Source: Kibdelosporangium philippinense
Lineage (GTDB): Bacteria > Actinomycetota > Actinomycetes > Mycobacteriales > Pseudonocardiaceae
NCBI RefSeq assembly: GCF_021390435.2
Contig: NZ_JAJVCN010000004.1
Span: forward strand, 538,501 to 602,500
Direction: 5' to 3'
DNA length: 64,000 nt
Part shown: one piece after another, positions 1-7,319 of the stretch
How positions within the stretch are numbered: position 1 is the stretch's first letter
Layout of the letters: the number at the start of each line of letters is the position of its first letter
The notes under the pieces: model-generated
The model's database searches: none
What the model was told of the DNA's origin: nothing
Seen by the model: only the letters and a program-made list of their open reading frames with translations
Made by a program: the position numbers and the translations under genes

Positions 1-2
1 TG

Positions 3-1430
3 CAACGCGAGCGTCCGACAGCCGAGCAGAAGGCTGAGACAGCGAGCGCCGCTCGGGACGCGTGCAGAGACAGTATCAAACGGCTTGAAGCACTACACGC
101 CGAAATCACGTGGTCGAGCATTGACGTGACGCCGGCTCATGAGCGGGTAAGTGATCTCGAAGATCAGCTTGCCCGCGCCGATACCCCCGAATCTCGGCAG
201 TTGCGAAAACAACTGGACGACGCGCGTATCAAGGCTGCGACGACGGCCACAGCCGCCGAAAAGATCAAGGACAAGCAGAAAGAACTCAACGATGAGTGGG
301 GAGGCTTGGTCGACGCCCAGGACGACGCGACCAGGATTATCGATGGCCAGCCACGGCTGACCGAAGAAGAACGCCTCCCCCTCGCCCGCCTACCATTTGT
401 CGCACCGACCGACGCCAGCCGGTCGGCGGTCAGACACAGCCGCCATATCGCAGAAAACGACCTCGGCCGTCAGATAGAACAGCACGTGAAGGATCGCCAG
501 TCGCATGAGACGTCGGTGCTGGCGACGATCAAGGCTTATCGGAACATCGACGAGCGCACCGCCCGCGAGATCGACGAGACGATCGACAGCCTTCCTGCGC
601 TGCTGGCAATCCACGAGCAGCTGGTCGCCGACGACCTGCCCAGGGCCAAACAGAAATGGCTCGAGAAAGTCGATCAGGACATGAATCGGCAGCTGCATGC
701 CCTGCTGGTGCAGATCGACGAGGACGGAAGGCAGATCCGGCGCGGCCTGAACCCCATCAACTCCGTGCTCGACGACGTCCCGTTCCGGGAAGGCTCCTCA
801 TTGAGCATCGAGACGGTTGACAGGCCGAGCACTGACCTCACGGAATTCAAGAACATCGTCGCTCGGTACACCAGCAACACCCTCCTGCAGAACGTCGTAC
901 GCGACGCTGACCAGATTGAGAAGGATTTCCTCCGGCTCCGGCGGGGCCTTGCCCACCTCGAAGACCGCTCTCGCACTGGCGAGGCCTGGCGCAGACGAGT
1001 GTTTGACGCCCGTGAGCACGTCGAGTTCCGCGCTATCGAGACTCGGATCGATGGCGCCGAGATCCTCCACGAAGGGGTCTCAGGGATGAGCGGCGGCGAA
1101 GGACAAGAGTTGATCGCGTTCATCCTCGGAGCCGCACTGCGCTATCGACTTGGTGAGGGCAGCGACGCCCCACCAACATACGCTTCGCTCGTCCTCGACG
1201 AGGGCTTCGTGAAGGCGGACAGCGACTACACCGGCCGCGCGCTTGCGGCGCTTCGTGCGCTCGGCTTCCAACTCATAGTTGGCGCCCCACGTGAGAAAGC
1301 GACGGCCTTCGAGGACCATGTCGACACCGTCGCCTACATCAACACCGACCCGAACAATCACGACGGGGTGCGGATCTTCGCCATGACCATCGAAGAAGCC
1401 CTCCAGGTCGAGGAGGAGGTGACCCGCTGA
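3..1430 (+). CDS. jetC: Wadjet condensin-like ATPase JetC, C-terminal part
   Basis: The reading frame is open from the first bases of the window, so the gene starts outside it and about 475 residues are visible. Most of this is charged helical coiled coil. It is followed by an SMC-type C-terminal ATPase lobe: signature GMSGGEGQELIAF (about residues 360-372 of the visible part) and Walker B LVLDEGF, then a D-loop-like region. In Wadjet, JetC is the SMC-like subunit that extrudes loops on small circular DNA with JetA (kleisin) and JetB; JetD cuts the DNA. The stop overlaps the jetD start (TGATG), as expected for jetABCD order. jetA and jetB should lie left of the window. The family call rests on the lobe plus the certain jetD neighbour. 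Confidence 0.85.
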   Translation, partial: QRERPTAEQKAETASAARDACRDSIKRLEALHAEITWSSIDVTPAHERVSDLEDQLARADTPESRQLRKQLDDARIKAATTATAAEKIKDKQKELNDEWGGLVDAQDDATRIIDGQPRLTEEERLPLARLPFVAPTDASRSAVRHSRHIAENDLGRQIEQHVKDRQSHETSVLATIKAYRNIDERTAREIDETIDSLPALLAIHEQLVADDLPRAKQKWLEKVDQDMNRQLHALLVQIDEDGRQIRRGLNPINSVLDDVPFREGSSLSIETVDRPSTDLTEFKNIVARYTSNTLLQNVVRDADQIEKDFLRLRRGLAHLEDRSRTGEAWRRRVFDAREHVEFRAIETRIDGAEILHEGVSGMSGGEGQELIAFILGAALRYRLGEGSDAPPTYASLVLDEGFVKADSDYTGRALAALRALGFQLIVGAPREKATAFEDHVDTVAYINTDPNNHDGVRIFAMTIEEALQVEEEVTR

Positions 1431-2608
1431 TGCGAACCCCCGATTACATCCTCGATCAGATCAGAATCCGCTACGACAACAACTGGCGTGATTGGCTTGT
1501 CTCACCGCCCGACGCGCTGTCGTTCTCCCTCACTCCGCCGACCGCCCACACGATTGCCCGCAACGCGGACGCCGTCGCGACATGGCTGCGCGCCTGGCAA
1601 GAATGGGCGCACGACCACCCCACAGTCCACATGCGCACGGTAACTCGTCGCACCCTGATCGGTACCCAACAGGTCTACACCCACGTGGATCTACACAGTG
1701 TCGATTCTCTGGTCACGCTGATCCCTGCTCTTGAGGAACGGTGGTACACAGCGACACAGCGCTACTCCGACACGTCCGTGCTCGGCGTACCGCAGGAACA
1801 GCTGAAACCCTACCTCGCCCAAATCGTCGCTCTCGACGACTACGACTTCAGCCTGCTCATCCGCATCGCCCAATGGTTCATCAAGAACCCGAAGTCAGGG
1901 CTGACCATACGCCAAGTACCCGTCCCCGGGCTGCACACCAAATGGTTAGCGCGGCATCGATCCCTCGTCCTGGCACTCTTGGGCCTACCTCAGCTGAGCG
2001 AAGCCGACGACTGCGACGACGTCGATGTCCGCGATCTTGACGCCCTTGGTCTGCGGCCCCTACCCACCAGCATCGACATCATCCTGACTGACCCTGAAGA
2101 CCAACAGTCGCTCAGCGGCCTTCGGCACATTCGAGCACCGCTGGCGGAAATTGCCGGCCTTAGGCTGCGCCCACGACAGATTCTCGTCATCGAGAACAAA
2201 CAGTCGGCCCTTCCGGTTCCTGACTGGCCGGGTGTGGTCGTCATCCACTCGCTCGGAAACTTCCTGGACGCACTTGTCGCCATACCGTGGATCGCATGCG
2301 CCCAGGCCTGGTACTGGGGCGATCTTGACCGAGCTGGCTTTACACTGCTTTCCCGGGCGAGAACCCGTCTTCCAGGCCTCACTTCTGTCCTGATGGACCG
2401 CGACACCCTCAGTCAGCACATCGACCTTGCCGTCATAGACCCCACAGGGCGCATCGATCCGCCCGACTCAACCCTCACCATCGCAGAGCGCGAAGCCCTT
2501 GCTGCACTTACCCATGAAGCCGGTCAACTCCGCCTCGAGCAGGAGCGGATACCTTGGAACTATGTCAACAAAATCCTCGACAAGGTCCTAAGAGGACCAG
2601 GTCGGTGA
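1430..2608 (+). CDS. jetD: Wadjet nuclease subunit JetD (DUF3322/DUF2220)
   Basis: A 392-aa protein with the JetD layout: an N-terminal DUF3322 arm/winged-helix region and a C-terminal TOPRIM-like DUF2220 domain. Visible acidic motifs are VIENKQ (about residue 253) and YWGDLDRAG (about residue 290), which match the metal-binding glutamate and the GDxDxxG element of this nuclease family. JetD cleaves plasmid DNA held by the JetABC complex. The ATG overlaps the jetC stop by one base, so the genes are translationally coupled. The length is normal and the frame is intact. No further gene follows; the next 500 bases hold a palindrome and the end of a mobile element. Confidence 0.9.
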   Translation: MRTPDYILDQIRIRYDNNWRDWLVSPPDALSFSLTPPTAHTIARNADAVATWLRAWQEWAHDHPTVHMRTVTRRTLIGTQQVYTHVDLHSVDSLVTLIPALEERWYTATQRYSDTSVLGVPQEQLKPYLAQIVALDDYDFSLLIRIAQWFIKNPKSGLTIRQVPVPGLHTKWLARHRSLVLALLGLPQLSEADDCDDVDVRDLDALGLRPLPTSIDIILTDPEDQQSLSGLRHIRAPLAEIAGLRLRPRQILVIENKQSALPVPDWPGVVVIHSLGNFLDALVAIPWIACAQAWYWGDLDRAGFTLLSRARTRLPGLTSVLMDRDTLSQHIDLAVIDPTGRIDPPDSTLTIAEREALAALTHEAGQLRLEQERIPWNYVNKILDKVLRGPGR

Positions 2609-2773
2609 CCGTGGCGGGAGCACACGTTGGCGCCCTCGTACTGCTCTTGCGGTCGAGGACGACGACGGCCGGGGCATCTAAAGTGCTTACCCCGCAGCGG
2701 ACAACAGCTCAGTTGGCGAGCACCTTGCAATGGATCCATTCGTGCTATTGCAAAGCAAATTGCAGTGACGCGC

Positions 2774-2816
2774 ACTCGAGTCGGTCAGCAAGTGCGCGTT
2801 GATGACCGACTCGAGT
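2774..2816. repeat. Perfect 14-bp inverted repeat with 15-nt loop
   Basis: The arms at 2774-2787 (ACTCGAGTCGGTCA) and 2803-2816 (TGACCGACTCGAGT) are exact reverse complements. There is no T-run after it, so it is not a typical rho-independent terminator. It sits between jetD and the element-end repeat and may be a recombinase/transfer-related site or a bidirectional terminator. The rest of 2609-2890 shows no gene that I can support. Confidence 0.6.
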
Positions 2817-2888
2817 CCGGGGCATCGATGGTGTCCGGCCAGACGGTCGGCCGAGGAGCAAGTGCTGACTTGTCTATCCAGGTTCTCA

Positions 2889-3148
2889 GTCGCCGCAATG
2901 AACTCCGATGACTTTCCGTGCGACAGGCGTGCATGGGGGTGTCGGCGGCCGTTGGCGAGACGTGCTTTGGTTCAAACACAGCAACGGTGGAAAGGCGCGC
3001 GGCTGCTGGTTGGGTTCACCTGGAGTAGGAGCGAAACTGGAGCGGCGAACTCACTTGGCCTGCCGTCAACCGCGCTGAGCCGTCCTCAATGGACTGATTA
3101 CTCGCAGACTATTCTCGGAATACGCAGGTCAAATGTCCTTTGTGGACG
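2889..3148 (+). repeat. Diverged element-end repeat, copy 1
   Basis: About 260 bp that match 24567-24820 along nearly the whole length, roughly three quarters identical by eye. The match includes an identical stretch around 3026-3049 (GGAGCGAAACTGGAGCGG...) and an identical last 14 bases (GTCCTTTGTGGACG). Copy 2 stops three bases before a tRNA-Pro attachment site. Copy 1 stops at 3148, where a truncated integrase begins instead. I read it as the right-end sequence of an integrative element whose att core has been deleted. No gene is evident in it. Confidence 0.7.
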
Positions 3149-3446
3149 CGTTGAGTAAGTGATGAGGTACTCAGCTACGGTTTGCTGGTCGTCGATAGTA
3201 AGGCCTGCGCGTTCGCGGGCTAGGACGGTGCTTAGTGCGTTGCGGGCGTCGGTTTCGCTCGGATATCCGCTGCGGCGCATGGTGGTGCGTTTACTGTTGG
3301 GAGAGGGCACGTCGACGGCGAATACCCAGGTGTCGTGTTTGGTGCTGGTGACCAGTTGTGGACAGCGGGTGCCGAGTTGTTTGCCGTCTGTGCCCTCGGC
3401 AGGCGCAACGGCGGTAGACCCGGCCGCGGTGAGGGTTGTGGCGCAT
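3149..3446 (-). pseudogene. Truncated tyrosine integrase (N-terminal remnant)
   Basis: The minus strand reads the N-terminal part of an actinobacterial tyrosine recombinase: HNPHRGRVYRRCACR, then after a frameshift near 3415 GKQLGTRCPQL, DTWVFAVDVPSPN (arm-binding domain), RRSGYPSETDARNALSTVL and QQTVAEYL. That is the arm-type DNA-binding domain up to the start of the core-binding domain. The frame then breaks at 3148, exactly where the element-end repeat finishes, so about 300 C-terminal residues and the catalytic domain are gone. Orientation and position (leftward, next to an element end) match the intact integrase at 24985-26154. It cannot be functional. No gene is evident from 3447 to 3642. 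Confidence 0.7.
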
Positions 3447-3642
3447 GAGGGTGTCCCTTGTTCGGCGTCGCGTTGCAGACTGGGTGTGCCTTCTGAGGGT
3501 GTGCTGGTGAGAGCTGTCGGCGCTCACGTAATTCCCGGCGCCTGTGATCAGCGTGACCAAGTCCGTGTACTCGGCAGCAGCCGTGACGCGTCGGCGCGCT
3601 GCGGTGTGGACTGGCGGAATAATTTTGCGTATCTTTGCTGTC

Positions 3643-4737
3643 GTGGATGCGCATCTGGTCACCGGGGACGGCAACCCCGATCTCTTGGTCGCTGCGCGCG
3701 AAGCGCTCGGGTGGACGCAGAAACGGTTGGCCGAGGAGCTGACGAGGCTGTCGGGGGTGAATCCCGAGATCAGTCAGGGCTACGTCTCCCGGGTGGAAAA
3801 GGGCTTGCTGTCGGTCTCTGGCGACCGCCTCGACCTGTTCAGCGCGGCGTTGGACGTCACGCCGGACTTCTTGGCTGGCGAAGCGAAGTTGTGGTCGCTG
3901 GGCGAGGGATGCCTATATCACCGCAACCGCGCGTCCACAAAAGCGTCGACACTGCGCAGGTTGCACGCTCAGGTCAACCTGCTGCGGCTGTTCCTGCGGC
4001 GGCTTGCAGCCAGCTCAACGGTGACTTTGAGGGAATTCACGCTCGCACCGATGCCGGTCGGCGGACTCGACGGTCCTGAGGACGCCGCGCGGGCGCTGCG
4101 TCGTGAGCTCGAACTCCCGGACGGGCCGATCGACTCCGTGACCGAGGTCGCGGAACGAGTCGGCGCGCTGGTCGTGCCGATGTCGCTGGGAGGGCGAGAG
4201 GTGGACGCGACCAGCCTTCATCCGCCAGGTGAGGCCCCGGTGCTCGTGATCAATACCGACGCACCGACTGACCGCCAGCGGTTCACCCAGGCACACGAAC
4301 TCGGGCACATCGCCTGCTCGCCCGCGCTCGACATGGACGCAGAGGAGATGGCACAGGCTTTCGCGAGCGAGCTGCTCGCTCCGGCGTCCCAGGTGCGTCC
4401 CGAGCTGCTGGCCGCTCCGATCACGCCCGCGCGGCTGCTGCAGCTCAAGGCGCGGTGGCAGATCTCCGCGGCCGCCCTGCTGCGGCGAGCTCTCGACCTT
4501 GGCGTGATCACGGATTCCAGGTACCGCTCGCTGAACACGCAGATGTCAGCGCTCGGATGGAAGAAGGCTGAGCCCGAGCCGCTCGCGTCCGAATCCGCCA
4601 CCGCTGTGCCAGCCCTGGTGAAGGCGGCGGTCGACGCGGCTGGCGGTGTAGACCGCGCGGCAGCGATCGCTGGCACCACGACCTCGAAGCTGCGTGACAT
4701 GCTCGGCGACGAGCTGTTGGGGGTTCTCAATGACTGA
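3643..4737 (+). CDS. XRE-type HTH protein with ImmA/IrrE metalloprotease domain
   Basis: A 364-aa protein. Residues about 8-75 form an XRE helix-turn-helix (LVAAREALGWTQKRLAEEL, SQGYVSRVEKG). The C-terminal half is an ImmA/IrrE zinc peptidase with the HExxH motif AHELGH at about residue 217. Such proteins bind DNA and cleave a repressor or antitoxin, controlling mobile elements or stress responses. I place the start at GTG 3643 because the HTH begins shortly after it; an upstream start at 3544 would add a low-quality extension. The next gene starts inside this one (8-nt overlap), so the pair is co-expressed and probably works together. Confidence 0.8.
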   Translation: MDAHLVTGDGNPDLLVAAREALGWTQKRLAEELTRLSGVNPEISQGYVSRVEKGLLSVSGDRLDLFSAALDVTPDFLAGEAKLWSLGEGCLYHRNRASTKASTLRRLHAQVNLLRLFLRRLAASSTVTLREFTLAPMPVGGLDGPEDAARALRRELELPDGPIDSVTEVAERVGALVVPMSLGGREVDATSLHPPGEAPVLVINTDAPTDRQRFTQAHELGHIACSPALDMDAEEMAQAFASELLAPASQVRPELLAAPITPARLLQLKARWQISAAALLRRALDLGVITDSRYRSLNTQMSALGWKKAEPEPLASESATAVPALVKAAVDAAGGVDRAAAIAGTTTSKLRDMLGDELLGVLND

Positions 4738-5911
4738 TCTGGAAGGTGTCAGCGCTTCTCCGGGCGGTGACGCCCGAAGCGTGGTCGCACAGCTCGCCGA
4801 CCGTGCCTCACCACGACGTCCGGATGGCAGCGTAGGCGTCCTGCTCAACCGCATGATGGTCTACACCCGCCCGAAACAGGTGCCGAACCTCCAGCCGCAC
4901 ATCAGCACGGAACGCAGCGGGTTCGTCCTCGCCGGTGCGAACACCAACGGCCGCATGCGACTGCTGGAGGATTCGGGCTACGACGGCGTGGTGCTCGTCG
5001 ATCCCGCGGCCTATGAAAAGCACGTCGCCACGCCTGACGCGCCATTCTGGATCCCAGAAGACCAGATGCTGCCGATGACGTTGGACGAGATGCTCAATCA
5101 GCAGCTGGTGGCTGGTGTAACGGCGGCGATCACACCAACCAAGTTCATCAGAGCCGGTGACACCGACTCGTTGAAGGCGGCCGCCCGGCAGGTGAAGGCC
5201 TTGGGGCGCAACGACGTCATCTTCGCCGTGCCGCTTGACGTCTCGTTGCTGGACCGCCGGTACATCCGCCAGGTGACGGCGATCCTCGTCGACGTCGGAC
5301 GCCCTGTTGGTCTGGTGCTGGGCGGGCAGCTGGATCCGTTGACCCACGCGGCGAGCCGGATCATCCAGAATCTGCGACTGCTGGCCGCAACGATCGATCT
5401 CTTCCCGATGCGGACGGACTTCAACGCGTTCGACTTGGTGGCGCACGGAGCGTTCGCCGGAGCGATCGGCATTAGTGGAGCGGTTCGCCACGCTGTGGAG
5501 CCACCACAGCCCGCGTTGTTCATCGTGCGCGACCCGTCTCCCAGCGTGCTCGTTCCGGAGCTGATGTGCTGGTGGAAGGGCAGCAAGTTGGGAAAGTTGT
5601 TCGGTGCCCGGCAGAACTTGATCCCGCGGTGCCCGTGTGCAGTCTGCGGCTCGAAACGATTGTCCCGCTTTCAGCGCCAAGCTGACGAGAACGAAGCGGT
5701 GGCGCACGCGGTGGCGACCTGGTCAGGTTATGCCACTGACATGTTGGACGCGCCGACAATGCGGCTGCGTGCGCAGTACTGGAAGAACATCTGCACGGCC
5801 GCCCTGGAAAATCACGTGATGTTCGCCAAGCAACTCAAGCGGCCGAAGCCGATCAAGCCTCAGACGCCGCTCAAGGTGTGGGCCCAGTTGCCGCTGTGGC
5901 TGACCGATTAG
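4730..5911 (+). CDS. TGT-like protein with CxCxxC zinc motif
   Basis: A 393-aa protein overlapping the XRE-ImmA stop. It has alternating short hydrophobic strands and helices (GVVLVD, AITPTKFI, DVIFAVPLDV, VGLVLGG, FDLVAHGAFAGAIG), which suggests a TIM barrel. Near residue 315 it has RCPCAVCGSKRL. CxCxxC followed by a histidine about 20 residues later resembles the zinc site of tRNA-guanine transglycosylases and their DNA-acting relatives (DpdA). No neighbouring queuosine or deazaguanine genes are visible. The fold call is inference from pattern only. It may be the substrate, partner or effector of the ImmA protease. The 3' end overlaps the convergent gene by 41 bp. Confidence 0.45.
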   Translation: MTDLEGVSASPGGDARSVVAQLADRASPRRPDGSVGVLLNRMMVYTRPKQVPNLQPHISTERSGFVLAGANTNGRMRLLEDSGYDGVVLVDPAAYEKHVATPDAPFWIPEDQMLPMTLDEMLNQQLVAGVTAAITPTKFIRAGDTDSLKAAARQVKALGRNDVIFAVPLDVSLLDRRYIRQVTAILVDVGRPVGLVLGGQLDPLTHAASRIIQNLRLLAATIDLFPMRTDFNAFDLVAHGAFAGAIGISGAVRHAVEPPQPALFIVRDPSPSVLVPELMCWWKGSKLGKLFGARQNLIPRCPCAVCGSKRLSRFQRQADENEAVAHAVATWSGYATDMLDAPTMRLRAQYWKNICTAALENHVMFAKQLKRPKPIKPQTPLKVWAQLPLWLTD

Positions 5912-6521
5912 CCTTGATCGAAAAATACCGATAGACCTGCTCGCAGAACCACCACCACGCGGTCGTGGGTTGCCAGTCGGACAACGGTTCCGGTTCGAGC
6001 ACGGTAGTTGGCGCCGATCGCGGGCCGATGGCGACTCCGACACCGTAGAAGGACGCCTCGGCCAGTGCCTCGGTCGCGTTCGGTGGCGTTTCCGGCACGA
6101 CGAACATACGAGGGACGTAGGAAGCGAACTCGGACGCACGCTCCAAGCCATCGCGCCACCGCGACGCGTACACGACCGCGAGCGCCGGTGTGACGGCCGG
6201 TGAGACGAGCCGCGTCACAGAGGCGTTGTCGATCTGCACGACGCCGACCGGAGCCCGGCGCAGCACCCGAAGGACCGCAGAGCTCAGGGACGAGAGAGAT
6301 ACCGCGACGTCTGTCGGGAGATCCATCAGGACATCGAGCAGCTCCATCGACCTGAGATCGGCCAGACCGGCGCGCCGCCGTCGCTCGTGCTCGATGTCGT
6401 TGCGCCGGTGGACAACCGTCGCCGTGGTGCCGAAGATCCGCACCTTCACCGAGTGCGCCTCGCGCAGGTCAAGTGCGGTGCCCGGCTCCACGTGGATCGT
6501 GTTCGCCAGCGGTGAGCTCAT
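5871..6521 (-). CDS. Hypothetical protein
   Basis: I take the start at ATG 6521 (MSSPLANTIHVEPG), giving 216 aa; a longer frame runs up to 6677 into a palindrome and is less credible. The protein has no signal peptide or membrane segment. It contains the hydrophobic stretches VKVRIFGTTATVVHR and ALAVVYASRW, and near the C-terminus TAWWWFCEQVYRYFS. I recognise no family. It converges on and overlaps the TGT-like gene, so it is a separate transcription unit, possibly driven from the palindrome region at 6631-6682. Confidence 0.55.
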   Translation of the reverse strand: MSSPLANTIHVEPGTALDLREAHSVKVRIFGTTATVVHRRNDIEHERRRRAGLADLRSMELLDVLMDLPTDVAVSLSSLSSAVLRVLRRAPVGVVQIDNASVTRLVSPAVTPALAVVYASRWRDGLERASEFASYVPRMFVVPETPPNATEALAEASFYGVGVAIGPRSAPTTVLEPEPLSDWQPTTAWWWFCEQVYRYFSIKANRSATAATGPTP

Positions 6522-6630
6522 CGTCGCCGGCTCGATGCTGCGGGGAAGGGACAGGGAGCGGTTCGCACGGCGTGATCCTTCCCTACGCGTGCCAGGCTCG
6601 CCCGCTAAGGGGCAACTCGCATTCTGGCCT

Positions 6631-6682
6631 GCGTATTGCATCCCTCTATCGAACGCCCGTTCGACAGAGGGATGCAATACGC
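6631..6682. repeat. Long inverted repeat, 23-bp arms, 6-nt loop
   Basis: The arms at 6631-6653 (GCGTATTGCATCCCTCTATC...) and 6660-6682 are reverse complements with one mismatch (A versus G near the loop). It lies upstream of the leftward hypothetical gene and exactly where the decayed transposase remnant at 6730-7190 breaks off. It could be fused ends of a deleted transposable element, a MITE-like hairpin or a regulatory hairpin. The 6522-6730 gap holds nothing else that I can name. Confidence 0.75.
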
Positions 6683-6729
6683 CAACTGGCGGAGTCAGTC
6701 CGTTGTCGCGATGCGACCACGTCGAGTTC

Positions 6730-7190
6730 GTGAGCCAACGACTCCTTGGCCAGGCGGAGGACTAAGACTCGGTTGGATCGGATGGCGCGTGGTCGACCCG
6801 GGCGTGTCGGTCGCGACATCTTCGCGTGGGCGTCGGTGGAGCAGATTGCGGTGCCAGCGCAGGGATCGTGTCTGGGTGCACCAGCAGCCGGAGCCTGTGC
6901 AGGATCGGGCGTGGGTAGGCGGTGCGCAGCGCGGCGAGCAATGCCCGGTCAGCGGCTCGAAGCGCATCCTGGTATCGCCGAGTTGCCGTTTGCAGTACCC
7001 CGATTTGATGGCGCAACCCGAGGAACTCGGTGTCTTTGTCCTGGGTGCTCATCGGGAGCAGTCGCACTAGGGCGAAGGTGTTGGAAAGGCCGAGGTAGGC
7101 GAGTCGCAAGCAGCACCGCCGGTCATCCTGCCGTAGGACCGTAAGTGGGCGGTGCTGATTCACCGTGTACTGCATTTGACCAGCGCGCAT
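6730..7190 (-). pseudogene. Decayed integrase-core (rve/DDE) transposase fragment
   Basis: The minus strand reads RLAYLGLSNTFALVRLLPM, then DKDTEFLGLRHQIGVLQ, ADRALLAAL and LHRLRLLVHPDTI. It continues in another frame with LRWHRNLLHRRPR and in a third with VLVLRLAKE. This is the N-terminal layout of the common actinobacterial integrase-core transposases that carry DKDxEIxxLRHQ. At least two frameshifts are present and the catalytic DDE domain is missing; similarity ends at about 6730, near the long palindrome. It is a dead remnant. 7191-7319 contains no gene that I can support. Confidence 0.65.
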
Positions 7191-7319
7191 GAGACTTTCG
7201 GCAAGCGCAGGGCCCTTGGCTCTGTGTGTGTTCCGGTGGCCGGATCGAGATCAGCGCCTTTGCATGGCCTAGGAGCGGCCGGTTTCGCGGCGGAGTTCAT
7301 CGGATCCGTGGCGGATAGT

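Noticed and set aside
3159..4079. 306-aa open frame on the plus strand
   Set aside because: It runs over the integrase remnant on the other strand and out of frame through the XRE-ImmA gene; no recognisable domain.
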